From Petrimonas sulfuriphila (lineage in GTDB: Bacteria > Bacteroidota > Bacteroidia > Bacteroidales > Dysgonomonadaceae), in the NCBI RefSeq assembly GCF_051201015.1, contig NZ_JBPEHI010000007.1: a stretch of 64,000 nt of DNA; one strand, written 5' to 3'. The position numbers and the translations under genes were made by a program. Below are positions 51,570-60,086 of this stretch, piece after piece. Each line of letters opens with the position of its first letter. The stretch's first letter is position 1. Under the pieces are notes generated by a model. It did not search any database, was not told the origin of the DNA, and saw nothing but the letters and a program-made list of their open reading frames with translations.

Positions 51570-52118
51570 TTAATTTTCGATTTCCGCTATTTGTGCTTCC
51601 CTTTCAATCATTTTCTTTTTGATCTCCAGTCCCCAGAAGTAGCCACCCAATCCGCCGTCGGAGCGGATAACACGGTGACAGGGAATAATGTAGGAAACGG
51701 GATTATCCCCGATAGCGGATCCGACTGCGCGTACCGCTTTCGGATTGTTTACAGCCTTCGCGATGGCTTTATAGGAAGATAATTTTCCAACGGGGATTTG
51801 CAGCAACGCTTTCCAGACACTTAACTGAAAATCGGTTCCTGCAATATGTAATGGAAGCTCCGAAACTCTTTCGTTTTTAATAAAGCTCAACGCGAGTTTA
51901 TGTAAACCGGCTTTTTGTTCCTGAAGAGCCGTGCCGGAGTATCTCTTTTTCAAATCATTCAGCATCGGTTCCTTTTCTCCGAAACCCACATAACAAATAC
52001 CTTTTGAAGTGGAAGCAATAACTGCCAGTCCGTAGTCGGTTTCATAAAAGAAATAGCTGACAACCGTATCTTTCACCTCTTTTTTGTTCAGAGGAACAAT
52101 GGAAACAATGTTGTTCAT
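51570..52118 (-). CDS. ogt: Methylated-DNA-protein-cysteine methyltransferase
   Basis: A suicide repair protein that takes alkyl groups from O6-alkylguanine in DNA. The start at 52118 (MNNIVSIVPL) gives 182 residues and avoids overlap with apbE; an ATG at 52142 overlaps it. Seen: the acceptor Cys in SYIIPCHRVIRSDGGLGGYF and the DNA-binding HTH in VGKLSSYKAIAKAVNNPKAV. No Ada N-terminal domain. apbE ends one base before this start, suggesting shared transcription. Confidence 0.93.
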   Translation of the reverse strand: MNNIVSIVPLNKKEVKDTVVSYFFYETDYGLAVIASTSKGICYVGFGEKEPMLNDLKKRYSGTALQEQKAGLHKLALSFIKNERVSELPLHIAGTDFQLSVWKALLQIPVGKLSSYKAIAKAVNNPKAVRAVGSAIGDNPVSYIIPCHRVIRSDGGLGGYFWGLEIKKKMIEREAQIAEIEN

Positions 52119-52119
52119 A

Positions 52120-53136
52120 TCAGTTGGCAAAAAACTGTTCAAACCCTTCGGAATAAGCTATGTCCAGCGTACTGTCGGGTTTCACGTAAATAAAATAATA
52201 ATGCAGTCCCGGTATTTTCCGGGCAACCTCCTTCGACTTTTCCAAGCCCGAAGCCATAAATGCCGTAGCATAGGCATCGGCAGTCATACAATCTTCAGCA
52301 ATAACGGTTGCGCCTAAAATATCCTGTTCCGAAGGATACCCGGTTTGAGGGTCGATGGTATGGGCATACTTTTTTCCGTCTTTCACGTAGAAATTCCGGT
52401 AATTCCCCGATGTCGCCAGCGACTTATCGCATAGCGATAAGATGGTTTGCAATTCATGCTGCATACCCGTACTGTCATCAATAGGCTTATCTACTCCGAT
52501 GCGCCAGCATACACCTTTATCGTTCACGCCTTTGGTCACGATCTCACCGCCAATCTCTATCATGTAATTTTCAATCCCATAGCTATCGAACAAACGGGCA
52601 ACCAAATCACAGGCATAACCTTTGGATATGGCGGAAGTGTTTAACTGTAGCCGCGGATCGGATTTTACGACATTTCCTTCACTGTCGATCCGGATCTTAT
52701 CGTATCCCACAAATTCTTTCAGGCTGTCGATAATTTCGGGCGTGATGCTGTCCATATTCCTGAAACCGAATCCCCAGGCATCAATAAGCGGCGAGGCCGT
52801 AATATCAAATTTTCCGTCCGTCATCCGTGAAACTTCCGTAGCTTTGTTGAATACTTCCATAAAAAGTGAATCGGGCTTCACGGGTATATTGCTGTTTATT
52901 TTGGTGATGACCGTATTTTCCCGGAAAGGATTCAAAGATTGCTCAAACCTGTCCAGTTCAGCCAGAATCTCATCCTCCAATGATCTCTTGTAAGCGTATT
53001 TGATGTGGTAAGAGGTATGGAAAATTTCACCGCTGTTTTGAAAATAGGAGTAGTTTTGTTTTTTAGGATTACACGAAGATACAATAATTGTAAAAATAAG
53101 TACGGATACCGTTAGAAAAGATATTTTTGTCTTCAT
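52120..53136 (-). CDS. apbE: FAD:protein FMN transferase (ApbE) lipoprotein
   Basis: ApbE transfers FMN from FAD onto a threonine of exported flavoproteins such as RnfG/NqrC. The start at 53136 (MKTKISFLTVSVLIF) gives 338 residues with a lipobox at IVSSC. Seen: GKFDITASPLIDAWGFGFRN, LQLNTSAISKGYACDLVARL, YMIEIGGEIVTKG, KYAHTIDPQTGYPSEQ and TADAYATAFMASG. An upstream in-frame ATG at 53172 overlaps the nitroreductase end. No Rnf or Nqr genes are in the window. Confidence 0.93.
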   Translation of the reverse strand: MKTKISFLTVSVLIFTIIVSSCNPKKQNYSYFQNSGEIFHTSYHIKYAYKRSLEDEILAELDRFEQSLNPFRENTVITKINSNIPVKPDSLFMEVFNKATEVSRMTDGKFDITASPLIDAWGFGFRNMDSITPEIIDSLKEFVGYDKIRIDSEGNVVKSDPRLQLNTSAISKGYACDLVARLFDSYGIENYMIEIGGEIVTKGVNDKGVCWRIGVDKPIDDSTGMQHELQTILSLCDKSLATSGNYRNFYVKDGKKYAHTIDPQTGYPSEQDILGATVIAEDCMTADAYATAFMASGLEKSKEVARKIPGLHYYFIYVKPDSTLDIAYSEGFEQFFAN

Positions 53137-53162
53137 CTGTGTTTTAATTAATTGAAATATCA

Positions 53163-53678
53163 TTAGATCCACTTCGTTATTTCTTCCGGCGATTTCCGTT
53201 TCTTGTTTCTGGGATCCGGATCAACGTTTTCCGGATAACCAACGGGTAATAGAACGATGGGTTCCTCATTTTCACTGAGTTGTAATCCCTCCTTTACGGT
53301 TTGCGGATTGAAGTTGCAAACCCAACAAGTTCCAAGTCCAAGTTCAGTGATTTTTAACACCATGTGTTCCACGGCAATCGCTATATCGATATCGAGGTGG
53401 TCCTTGCCGTCACACGGGCGTTTCCACGATTGTTGATGGTCTCCGCAGGCAAGGATGTATAGCGGGGCACTATTGAACCACTCTCGCGGATAGCTCTGAC
53501 GTACTATTTTTTTGGCTTCTTCCGATCGGCATATGTAGAATTTCCACGGTTGAAAATTAACGGCTGAAGGAGCTAAACGGGCACTTTCGATTATCTCACC
53601 AATAACTTCTTTATCAATAGATTGATCCTTGAATTTTCTTACCGATCTGCGTAACTGGATTATCTCGTCAAGTTTCAT
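53163..53678 (-). CDS. Nitroreductase-family FMN oxidoreductase
   Basis: A 171-residue cytoplasmic protein of the nitroreductase superfamily. The N-terminus LDEIIQLRRSVRKFKDQSID carries the Arg residues that bind FMN phosphate, followed by IIESARLAPSAVNFQPWKFY and, near the end, ELGLGTCWVCNFNPQTVKEG and LLPVGYPEN. Substrate unknown. It ends just before apbE and begins just after the GT2 gene on the same strand, so it may share their transcript. Confidence 0.9.
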   Translation of the reverse strand: MKLDEIIQLRRSVRKFKDQSIDKEVIGEIIESARLAPSAVNFQPWKFYICRSEEAKKIVRQSYPREWFNSAPLYILACGDHQQSWKRPCDGKDHLDIDIAIAVEHMVLKITELGLGTCWVCNFNPQTVKEGLQLSENEEPIVLLPVGYPENVDPDPRNKKRKSPEEITKWI

Positions 53679-53688
53679 CTGTTATCCC

Positions 53689-54639
53689 TTAAAATTCTTC
53701 TTCAATCCTGTAATTATTCCGGTCGGGAGAATTGCGCGAAATCAATTCACCCAGAAAACCGGTAAGGAAAAGCAGTGTTCCCAGAATCATCATCGTTAGT
53801 GATATGTAAAAGTAGGGCGATTCGGTTACCAGCCGGTACGGATTTCCTACATGCATATCGTACAGTTTAGTGGCGCCTACCAGGATGCTGGCAACAAACC
53901 CCAGAATAAACATTATACTGCCCAAGAGCCCAAAGAAATGCATCGGTTTCTTGCCGAATTTATTCAAAAACCAGATGGTCAACAAATCGAGGTAACCGTT
54001 CACAAAACGGTCTGCGCCGAACTTGCTTTTTCCGTATTTGCGCGCCTGATGACGGACCTCTTTCTCGCCGATCTGTTTAAATCCTGCATCTTTTGCCAGA
54101 ATGGGAATATAGCGGTGCATGTCGTTATACACTTCAATGCTTTGGGCCAATGAGCGTTTGTAGGCTTTTAGACCGCAATTGAAATCGTGAAGGCGGATAC
54201 CCGATACTTTTCTGGCCGTGGCATTAAAAAGCTTCGACGGCAGATTTTTGGTCAGTGTGGCATCGTAACGCTTGCGTTTCCATCCCGAAACCAGGTCGTA
54301 ACCCTCTTCCCTTATCATCCGGTAAAGTTCGGGAATTTCATCGGGGCTGTCCTGCAGGTCGGCATCCATGGTAATCACCACGTCTCCTTTAACTTTCCGG
54401 AAGGCACAGTGCAAAGCGGGTGATTTTCCGTAATTGCGCTGGAACTTAATCGCCTTCACCCGGTCCGACTGTTCACGAAATCCGGTAATCACTTCCCACG
54501 AATGATCGGTACTCCCATCGTCTACAAAGATAATTTCGTACGAAAATCCGTTTTGTTCCATCACCCGCTTAATCCATGCGTGCAGTTCTGGAAGGGATTC
54601 CTCTTCGTTGTAGAGTGGAATTACAACAGAAATATCCAT
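53689..54639 (-). CDS. GT2 glycosyltransferase with two C-terminal membrane spans (DPM1/ArnC-like)
   Basis: A 316-residue protein with a GT-A catalytic domain (about 1-220: ISVVIPLYNEEESLPEL, IIFVDDGSTDHSW, KGDVVITMDADLQDSPDEIP with the DXD motif DAD) and two hydrophobic spans (about 230-300). Homologues transfer sugars from nucleotide donors to polyprenyl phosphate. Donor and acceptor cannot be inferred. It lies 19 bases downstream of the DUF4199 gene, an arrangement common in Bacteroidota as I recall. Confidence 0.9.
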   Translation of the reverse strand: MDISVVIPLYNEEESLPELHAWIKRVMEQNGFSYEIIFVDDGSTDHSWEVITGFREQSDRVKAIKFQRNYGKSPALHCAFRKVKGDVVITMDADLQDSPDEIPELYRMIREEGYDLVSGWKRKRYDATLTKNLPSKLFNATARKVSGIRLHDFNCGLKAYKRSLAQSIEVYNDMHRYIPILAKDAGFKQIGEKEVRHQARKYGKSKFGADRFVNGYLDLLTIWFLNKFGKKPMHFFGLLGSIMFILGFVASILVGATKLYDMHVGNPYRLVTESPYFYISLTMMILGTLLFLTGFLGELISRNSPDRNNYRIEEEF

Positions 54640-54648
54640 AATTTTTTA

Positions 54649-54680
54649 TTTGACGATTTTAGATTGACGATTTACGATTT
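54649..54680. repeat. Short degenerate direct repeat of TTGACGATTT at the DUF4199 3' end
   Basis: TTGACGATTT occurs at 54650-54659 and again at 54664-54673 (as ATTGACGATTT), followed by ACGATTT. The repeat covers the DUF4199 stop codon and last codons, so it may have shaped the gene's end. Confidence 0.5.
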
Positions 54681-55192
54681 GCAGGTGTGTACCTGCGGGC
54701 AAACGGCACAACAAATAACGACAAAATCGTTCCGATAAAAACATCGGCCAGGATCACGTTACTGAAGATATAGTTCACGGTTGTCGGTAGCGGCTGATCT
54801 TCAAGGGAATTTACCATGCTCTCACTCAAATTCATCATCCTTACGGTCTCGATCATATTTTCATACAGCTTCCCTACAAAAGCCTGGTCAACCCAAGTGA
54901 TATGTATGAAGACAATCACAGCTTCCAGAAGTGATGCAAAAAAAAACAGCATGATACCAAACTGGACTCCGTGCCAATATCCCATATTGTTGTTTACGAT
55001 TGCGGTTTTATACTTTACCAGAAAATAAAAAAGAATAAGCGGAGTGCCTATAGCCAAGAATGATCCGAGGATACTTAAAGCCGGAATCCGGCCCGCACCC
55101 ATCACAAAAAGATATTTCAACATCCAAAACAAACCCAAAAAAACGCCGCCATACATGGCATAGTTCATCAACTGATTCTTATCTTCCTGCAT
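54659..55192 (-). CDS. DUF4199 membrane protein
   Basis: A 177-residue protein with four hydrophobic spans (about 9-30, 38-60, 75-97 and 140-165). DUF4199 features are MNYAMYGGVFLGLFWMLKY, NNNMGYWHGVQFGIMLFFFA and FSNVILADVFIGTILSLFVV. The family is known only in Bacteroidota and has no established role. It is usually found upstream of a GT2 gene, as here, which suggests a link to lipid-linked sugar transfer. The last codons lie in a short repeat. Confidence 0.82.
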   Translation of the reverse strand: MQEDKNQLMNYAMYGGVFLGLFWMLKYLFVMGAGRIPALSILGSFLAIGTPLILFYFLVKYKTAIVNNNMGYWHGVQFGIMLFFFASLLEAVIVFIHITWVDQAFVGKLYENMIETVRMMNLSESMVNSLEDQPLPTTVNYIFSNVILADVFIGTILSLFVVPFARRYTPANRKSSI

Positions 55193-55210
55193 AAAAAACT
55201 ATTTAACGTA

Positions 55211-55218
55211 CAAAAGTA
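55211..55218 (-). promoter_or_regulatory. Putative -7 box (TACTTTTG) for the DUF4199-GT2 unit
   Basis: Minus-strand TACTTTTG fits TAnnTTTG, 18 bases upstream of the DUF4199 start codon. Confidence 0.4.
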
Positions 55219-55227
55219 ACTAAAAAA

Positions 55228-55258
55228 AGTCAGAAGTCGGAAACCGGAAGCCGGAAGA
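55228..55258. repeat. Degenerate microsatellite-like repeat in the DUF4199-uraA intergenic region
   Basis: Three or four decayed copies of a 7-base unit close to AGTCGGA / ACCGGA / GCCGGA in succession. Similar AGTCGGA runs are scattered in Bacteroidota intergenic DNA as I recall. No function is suggested. Confidence 0.4.
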
Positions 55259-55310
55259 TTGTTTTTTTCATAAATCGCGAATGATTAACTAAAAATTTCG
55301 ATAAATACGT

Positions 55311-55318
55311 TAACTTTG
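55311..55318 (+). promoter_or_regulatory. Putative -7 box (TAACTTTG) for the UraA-like gene
   Basis: TAACTTTG fits TAnnTTTG, 33 bases upstream of the ATG at 55352. An in-frame start at 55316 would overlap this box and is disfavoured. Confidence 0.45.
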
Positions 55319-55351
55319 CGCGAATCAAAAAAAGTAAACATATTTTTTAGC

Positions 55352-56563
55352 ATGGAAAATGTAAAACCGCTCACCCCCCTGTCCAAAACTGTAGTTGGGG
55401 TTCAGTTTCTTTTTGTGGCTTTCGGTGCCACAGTTTTAGTACCTCTTTTAGTCGGCCTGGATCCTTCCACAGCATTATTCACTGCCGGAATCGGGACACT
55501 GGTCTTTCATCTGGTAACGAAAGGCATTGTCCCTATCTTTTTAGGCAGCAGTTTCGCTTTTATCGCGCCGATTGTTAAAGCCACCGAGCTTTACGGATTG
55601 GCCGGGACCTTATCGGGGTTAGTGGCCGTAGGCGCTGTTTATTTTCTGATGAGTGCACTCGTCAAGTGGCAGGGGATGAAAGTTATCCAGCGGTTGTTCC
55701 CACCCGTAGTTATTGGCCCGGTTATCATGCTTATCGGTTTGTCGCTTTCCGGAACGGGTGTGAATATGGCTGCAGAAAACTGGCTGCTGGCTATTATTGC
55801 GCTTGTAACTGCCATTATCGTGAGCATGTTTGCCAAAGGGTTGCTGAAACTGATTCCTATTTTCAGCGGAATCATTGTGGGATACATTGCTGCTGTTTTT
55901 ATGGGGAAGATCGATTTTACACCCGTCATTGAAGCTCCCTGGTTCAGTCTGCCGCAATTTGTCACCCCAAAATTTTCGTGGCAAGCCATCCTGTTTATGG
56001 CTCCGGTAGCCATCGCTCCGGTTATTGAACATGTTGGCGACGTTTATGCTGTGAGCCAGGTAGCTGGAAAAGATTTCGTAAAAAAGCCGGGACTTCACCG
56101 AACGATGTTGGGCGACGGCATTGCATGCAGCATAGCCGGGCTTATCGGCGGACCTCCGGTTACCACTTATTCGGAAGTTACCGGTGCTATGGTGTTGACC
56201 AAAGTGACCGATCCGGTAGTGATTCGCATTGCGGCAGTGACGGGCATTGTTTTTTCGTTAATTGGGAAAATAAGCTTCTTCCTTAAAACCATACCCAACG
56301 CGGTGCTAGGTGGAATTATGTTGTTGCTTTTCGGCATGATTGCAGCTACCGGCGTCAACAACATGATCGCCAACAAAACCGATATGAGCGTTACACGCAA
56401 CCTGATTATTGTCTCGCTTATCCTGACTACGGGAATCGGTGGGGCTATTTTTAAGATAGGTGATTTTACCTTTGCCGGTATCGGGTTAGCGGCTATGGTC
56501 GGTGTAGTCCTGAACTTGATTTTACCCGGCCACAAGGAAGAGAAGGGAAGCGAAGCCAAGTAA
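55352..56563 (+). CDS. uraA: NCS2-family nucleobase transporter, UraA-like
   Basis: The start at 55352 gives 403 residues with about 12-14 hydrophobic spans. NCS2 signatures are VGVQFLFVAFGATVLVPLLV, FLGSSFAFIAPIV, and the substrate/proton site VIEHVGDVYAVSQVAGKDF with its Glu. UraA-type proteins import uracil by proton symport; related members carry xanthine or uric acid, so uracil is the best but not certain call. It is a single gene with its own terminator. Pyrimidine synthesis genes pyrD-pyrK are in the same window. Confidence 0.9.
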   Translation: MENVKPLTPLSKTVVGVQFLFVAFGATVLVPLLVGLDPSTALFTAGIGTLVFHLVTKGIVPIFLGSSFAFIAPIVKATELYGLAGTLSGLVAVGAVYFLMSALVKWQGMKVIQRLFPPVVIGPVIMLIGLSLSGTGVNMAAENWLLAIIALVTAIIVSMFAKGLLKLIPIFSGIIVGYIAAVFMGKIDFTPVIEAPWFSLPQFVTPKFSWQAILFMAPVAIAPVIEHVGDVYAVSQVAGKDFVKKPGLHRTMLGDGIACSIAGLIGGPPVTTYSEVTGAMVLTKVTDPVVIRIAAVTGIVFSLIGKISFFLKTIPNAVLGGIMLLLFGMIAATGVNNMIANKTDMSVTRNLIIVSLILTTGIGGAIFKIGDFTFAGIGLAAMVGVVLNLILPGHKEEKGSEAK

Positions 56564-56617
56564 AAAACTCAATAATCATTGTCCGGACAGTAACAGGAGC
56601 CGGTGTGTCTTGCGGAT

Positions 56618-56658
56618 GCGGAGCGGAAGTTCATTCTTCCGCTCCGTAGAACTTTTTA
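56618..56658 (+). terminator. Rho-independent terminator of uraA
   Basis: CGGAGCGGAAG (56619-56629) and CTTCCGCTCCG (56636-56646) form a perfect 11-bp stem with a six-base loop, followed by a CTTTTTATT tail. It lies about 55 bases past the stop. Confidence 0.75.
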
Positions 56659-56692
56659 TTGAAAAATACGTTCAAAGGGAAAGAACGTAAAG

Positions 56693-57286
56693 ATGGAAAA
56701 AAAGACAACGCAGAAAACCAACAAAAAGGGATCGTGGATTTTTAATATAATTTTTATCGGGTTAATTGCCTTGATTTTGTTTACACCGGTTGGTAGCAAA
56801 TTGAAGTATTGGACAAGCAAACTGATGGCTTCTTTTACTCCATCGGTGCAAAAAGTGGAGAAACGCGAAAAATTAACCGATTACCACTGGCTGCTGACCG
56901 ATAACAACAGTCAATCTTTCGATTTAAGTCAGGCGCAGGGGAAAGTGATTTTCCTGAATACCTGGGCAACATGGTGCCCACCTTGCATTGCAGAGATGCC
57001 TGCCTTACAGGAACTTTACAACAAGTACAAAAATAATCCCGATGTGGTGTTTGTGTTTGCAACCACAGATCCGAAGAATACGGTGGATAAATTCATGACC
57101 GACAAAGGGTACAATTTGCCGGTGTATTACATTCAATCTGCCCCACCCCCTCAACTGGCTTCCAACACCATTCCCATCACTTTTTTGATTGGAAAAAACG
57201 GCGGTATTGCCATCCGGAAAGTAGGCGCCGCCGATTGGAGCAGCAGGAAGGTTACCGGCACAATTGACCAGTTACTTCAAGAATAA
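56693..57286 (+). CDS. Membrane-anchored TlpA/ResA-like thiol-disulfide oxidoreductase
   Basis: A 197-residue protein: a lysine-rich N-terminus, one transmembrane anchor (about 15-35), and a periplasmic thioredoxin domain with FLNTWATWCPPCIAEMP (WCPPC active site) and the cis-Pro stretch SNTIPITFLIGKNG. ResA-like proteins keep apocytochrome c reduced for haem attachment. A CcsBA haem-attachment gene lies nearby on the other strand, so a role in cytochrome c maturation is plausible; this is inference from proximity. It is convergent with the Gfo/Idh gene at 57318. Confidence 0.87.
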   Translation: MEKKTTQKTNKKGSWIFNIIFIGLIALILFTPVGSKLKYWTSKLMASFTPSVQKVEKREKLTDYHWLLTDNNSQSFDLSQAQGKVIFLNTWATWCPPCIAEMPALQELYNKYKNNPDVVFVFATTDPKNTVDKFMTDKGYNLPVYYIQSAPPPQLASNTIPITFLIGKNGGIAIRKVGAADWSSRKVTGTIDQLLQE

Positions 57287-57317
57287 AACGTACCGCTATC
57301 CGGTGAGGGCATACCTG

Positions 57318-58298
57318 TCAAGGTATTCTTCCCAGCATCTTGTCCATTACCCAATTGGTTCGCATGGCAGAACGAAAATCACCTACGGGATAGGGTCCGT
57401 TGCCATTCAGGTAATTCACAATGCTCTGAATCAGGTAAAACTGAATGTTTTCGGGATTTTCTTCGGTATAGATTTTTTCGCCGGAGGCACGGTTGAGGAC
57501 GATAGGTGTGAAATGAAACGTAGAAAACCGGATAGATCCCTTCGATCCAATAATTTCCACCTCATCCGTACGTTCACTCACGGGAGCTGCAAATTCCCAG
57601 TGTCCGCTGCCTCTCACACCCGTCTTATGCAACCACTCTCCGTCCACCGTATCTTCCACATCGTACAATCCGGCTACGTTTTTAGCCGTTCCGCCTACTT
57701 CGGTTATTTCACCGAAAACAAAATCCAGGTAATCCAGTTGATGCGAAGCCAGATCGTAGAAATACCCGGCTCCCGCAACCTCTTTCTTCACCCGCCAGGG
57801 AAGTGTTTCCCGGCTTAAATCGGATGGATACGGCGGTATAGTGAACCGGATTTTCACTTCGCGGACCTCTCCTATCTCTCCACTTTCCAGCAACTGCCTT
57901 ATACGCAGAAAATAGGGCAACGTCCTGCGGTAATACGCCACAAAACAGGGAACTCCCGTCTCTTTTGCAGCTTCCGCCATGATCACACACTCTTCGAACG
58001 AAGCAGCCATGGGTTTCTCCACATACACCGGTTTTCCGGCTTTCATGGCCGCAACAGCATATTCGGCATGTGATCCGGGTGGCGTAGCAACGTATACCGC
58101 ATTCACAGCGGAGTCATTAATCAACGCATCCGCATCGGAATACCACTTGGCTATATGGTGCCGCAACGCGTAATCCTTGGCTGATTCTGCATCACGGCGC
58201 ATCACCGCAACTACATCCGACCCATCGACTTTGCGGAAAGCCGGGCCGCTTTTCTTTTCCGTTACATTTCCGCAACCGATAAAACCCCAGTTAATCAT
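57318..58298 (-). CDS. Gfo/Idh/MocA-family oxidoreductase, cytoplasmic
   Basis: A 326-residue NAD(P)-dependent oxidoreductase without a signal peptide. The Rossmann motif is MINWGFIGCGNVTEKKSGPA, the family motif is KPVYVEKPMAASFEEC, and the C-terminal half is the beta-sheet substrate domain. Members oxidise or reduce sugars, inositols or biliverdin; the substrate is unknown. It begins three bases after the ccsA stop, so it shares its transcript with the cytochrome assembly gene. Confidence 0.88.
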   Translation of the reverse strand: MINWGFIGCGNVTEKKSGPAFRKVDGSDVVAVMRRDAESAKDYALRHHIAKWYSDADALINDSAVNAVYVATPPGSHAEYAVAAMKAGKPVYVEKPMAASFEECVIMAEAAKETGVPCFVAYYRRTLPYFLRIRQLLESGEIGEVREVKIRFTIPPYPSDLSRETLPWRVKKEVAGAGYFYDLASHQLDYLDFVFGEITEVGGTAKNVAGLYDVEDTVDGEWLHKTGVRGSGHWEFAAPVSERTDEVEIIGSKGSIRFSTFHFTPIVLNRASGEKIYTEENPENIQFYLIQSIVNYLNGNGPYPVGDFRSAMRTNWVMDKMLGRIP

Positions 58299-58301
58299 AT
58301 T

Positions 58302-60086
58302 TTAATAGAAATTAGAGGTTGACCCTTGGCTCTTGAATTTCTTATATCCTCTGTAAGAAACAAGCGCCAGAACAATAACTCCGAACAATATCGCATACAG
58401 GTATACAAAGACCTCCGAAACCCCTTCGTTTTCTCCGTAGGAATGTAAACCGCTCAAGAGGTAATTTACTCCCCAAAATGTCATCAGCACCGAAGCAAAT
58501 GCCATTACCGATGCCAGGTTAAAGAACCAATCGTTATTCAATTTCCTGACCAGATGGATATGGGTGACCACGCTATAGACAACAACGGTAATCAGTGCCC
58601 AGGTCTCTTTAGGATCCCAGCTCCAGTAGCGGCCCCACGATTCGTTAGCCCAAATACCGCCCAAAAAAGTACCGATAGTCATCAGGGCCAACCCCACCAA
58701 CAATGACATGTTGTTGATAATACTCAGTTCCCTGACGTGAAGCATTGCCGTCTCTTTTTTAGCCACACTTAGAATAAGGAGGTTAGATAACCCCAACAAC
58801 AGGCTTATCCCAAAAAAACCGTAAGCAGCCACCGTCACAGCAACGTGGAACATAAGCCACGGAGATTTCAGTACGGGTACAAGCGTTGTAATCTGGGGTT
58901 CCATCCAGTTCAGACCGGAAACAAAAAGAATTATTCCTCCGAAGATGGTTGCCGTTGCCAGGGTGAGATCACTTTTCCGTCCGAAAATCAATCCGGCCAG
59001 TATGGTAGCCCAGGCTACATATACCATGGTTTCGTACGAGTTGCTCCAGGGTGCGTATCCCGATATATACCAACGCATAGCCATGCCGTAGACGTGATAC
59101 AGAAAAACCAGAAAAATACCCCAGACGAGTACCTTGGAGAGAATATTTGTCCACATTGCTTCTTTGAAAAGCCGTAAAAAAGCCGTCATAAGCAACAGGA
59201 GGCCCAGGGCAAAATAACCGGTGCGGGTTTTACTGAAAATATTTTGTTTGTTGTAACGGATCTCCGTGCGTATTTTCTTGGGGTTTATGTGACCGGCTTG
59301 ATCTGCCTTTTGTTGAAAGGCAGCTATTGAATCAAGAATTGTGTTGGGTTGCTGCCAGTCTCCGCTTTCAAGCGACCGGTTTACTTCCGAAAGATACAGG
59401 GGCAAAGAGCGGGAAATAAACAAGGAGTCTTCTTCAGGTATTCCCGACAAATCATCTCCCGGAGCATACCAGGTATCGTTAGGAGCATCTGCTTTTGGAA
59501 AAAGTGTCAGCAGTTTATGGTTCAGCAACAAGAAAAGAATGTTTATCTTTTCATCGAGTTTGATAATATCTTTATCAAACTCATTTCTTTGCGATTCGGG
59601 TTTATGATAGGCTTCATTTACCCGGGCAAGAAGTTTGTAGTTTCCCTTCGGGTCAAAGACCTGGGCATACGCAAAATGCTGTTCCGGTAACTGAAACATT
59701 TTTGCCACCTCTTCGTTGGAGTTGGCAATGAACGGCACCTGCATCCACATCTGTGGCATCGTGAGTATCCCCAGCAAGAACTGATCGGAATTTAGTCTTC
59801 CAATTTTATTGTTCTTATGTATCTTTCTCAATAGCTCCGCTGAAAACGTATTCATCGGTATAATCCTGCCTGCGAATTGAACCGGCAACTGTCCGAACTC
59901 CGCAGCATGTTCCACCGGGACAGCATTTCTTTGCACGGCCTGAAAAACAGCCTGGCTGGTAAAGTCCTGTGCGCCGGCACTGAAGGCTATAAGCAGAAAA
60001 ACGACCGTCAGCTTTGCCGAACGCCTCAATTCGTTTAACTGGCGGCTAAGCTTATTTAACCGGGAGTTTGGAGTAACGAACATCAA
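58302..60086 (-). CDS. ccsA: CcsA half of a CcsBA cytochrome c assembly protein, separated by a frameshift
   Basis: A 594-residue ORF with multiple membrane spans and the haem-handling WWD motif WGRYWSWDPKETWALIT. In Bacteroidota, CcsB and CcsA are normally one protein of about 800 residues that exports haem and attaches it to apocytochrome c (system II). The reading frame here is open upstream of the listed ATG to the T8 tract at 60198-60205, including QASYDEDEQGTVLSVNKD, so the true N-terminal continuation lies in the other frame of 60052-60744. The listed start is only the first ATG. Downstream is a Gfo/Idh gene. Confidence 0.85.
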   Translation of the reverse strand: MMFVTPNSRLNKLSRQLNELRRSAKLTVVFLLIAFSAGAQDFTSQAVFQAVQRNAVPVEHAAEFGQLPVQFAGRIIPMNTFSAELLRKIHKNNKIGRLNSDQFLLGILTMPQMWMQVPFIANSNEEVAKMFQLPEQHFAYAQVFDPKGNYKLLARVNEAYHKPESQRNEFDKDIIKLDEKINILFLLLNHKLLTLFPKADAPNDTWYAPGDDLSGIPEEDSLFISRSLPLYLSEVNRSLESGDWQQPNTILDSIAAFQQKADQAGHINPKKIRTEIRYNKQNIFSKTRTGYFALGLLLLMTAFLRLFKEAMWTNILSKVLVWGIFLVFLYHVYGMAMRWYISGYAPWSNSYETMVYVAWATILAGLIFGRKSDLTLATATIFGGIILFVSGLNWMEPQITTLVPVLKSPWLMFHVAVTVAAYGFFGISLLLGLSNLLILSVAKKETAMLHVRELSIINNMSLLVGLALMTIGTFLGGIWANESWGRYWSWDPKETWALITVVVYSVVTHIHLVRKLNNDWFFNLASVMAFASVLMTFWGVNYLLSGLHSYGENEGVSEVFVYLYAILFGVIVLALVSYRGYKKFKSQGSTSNFY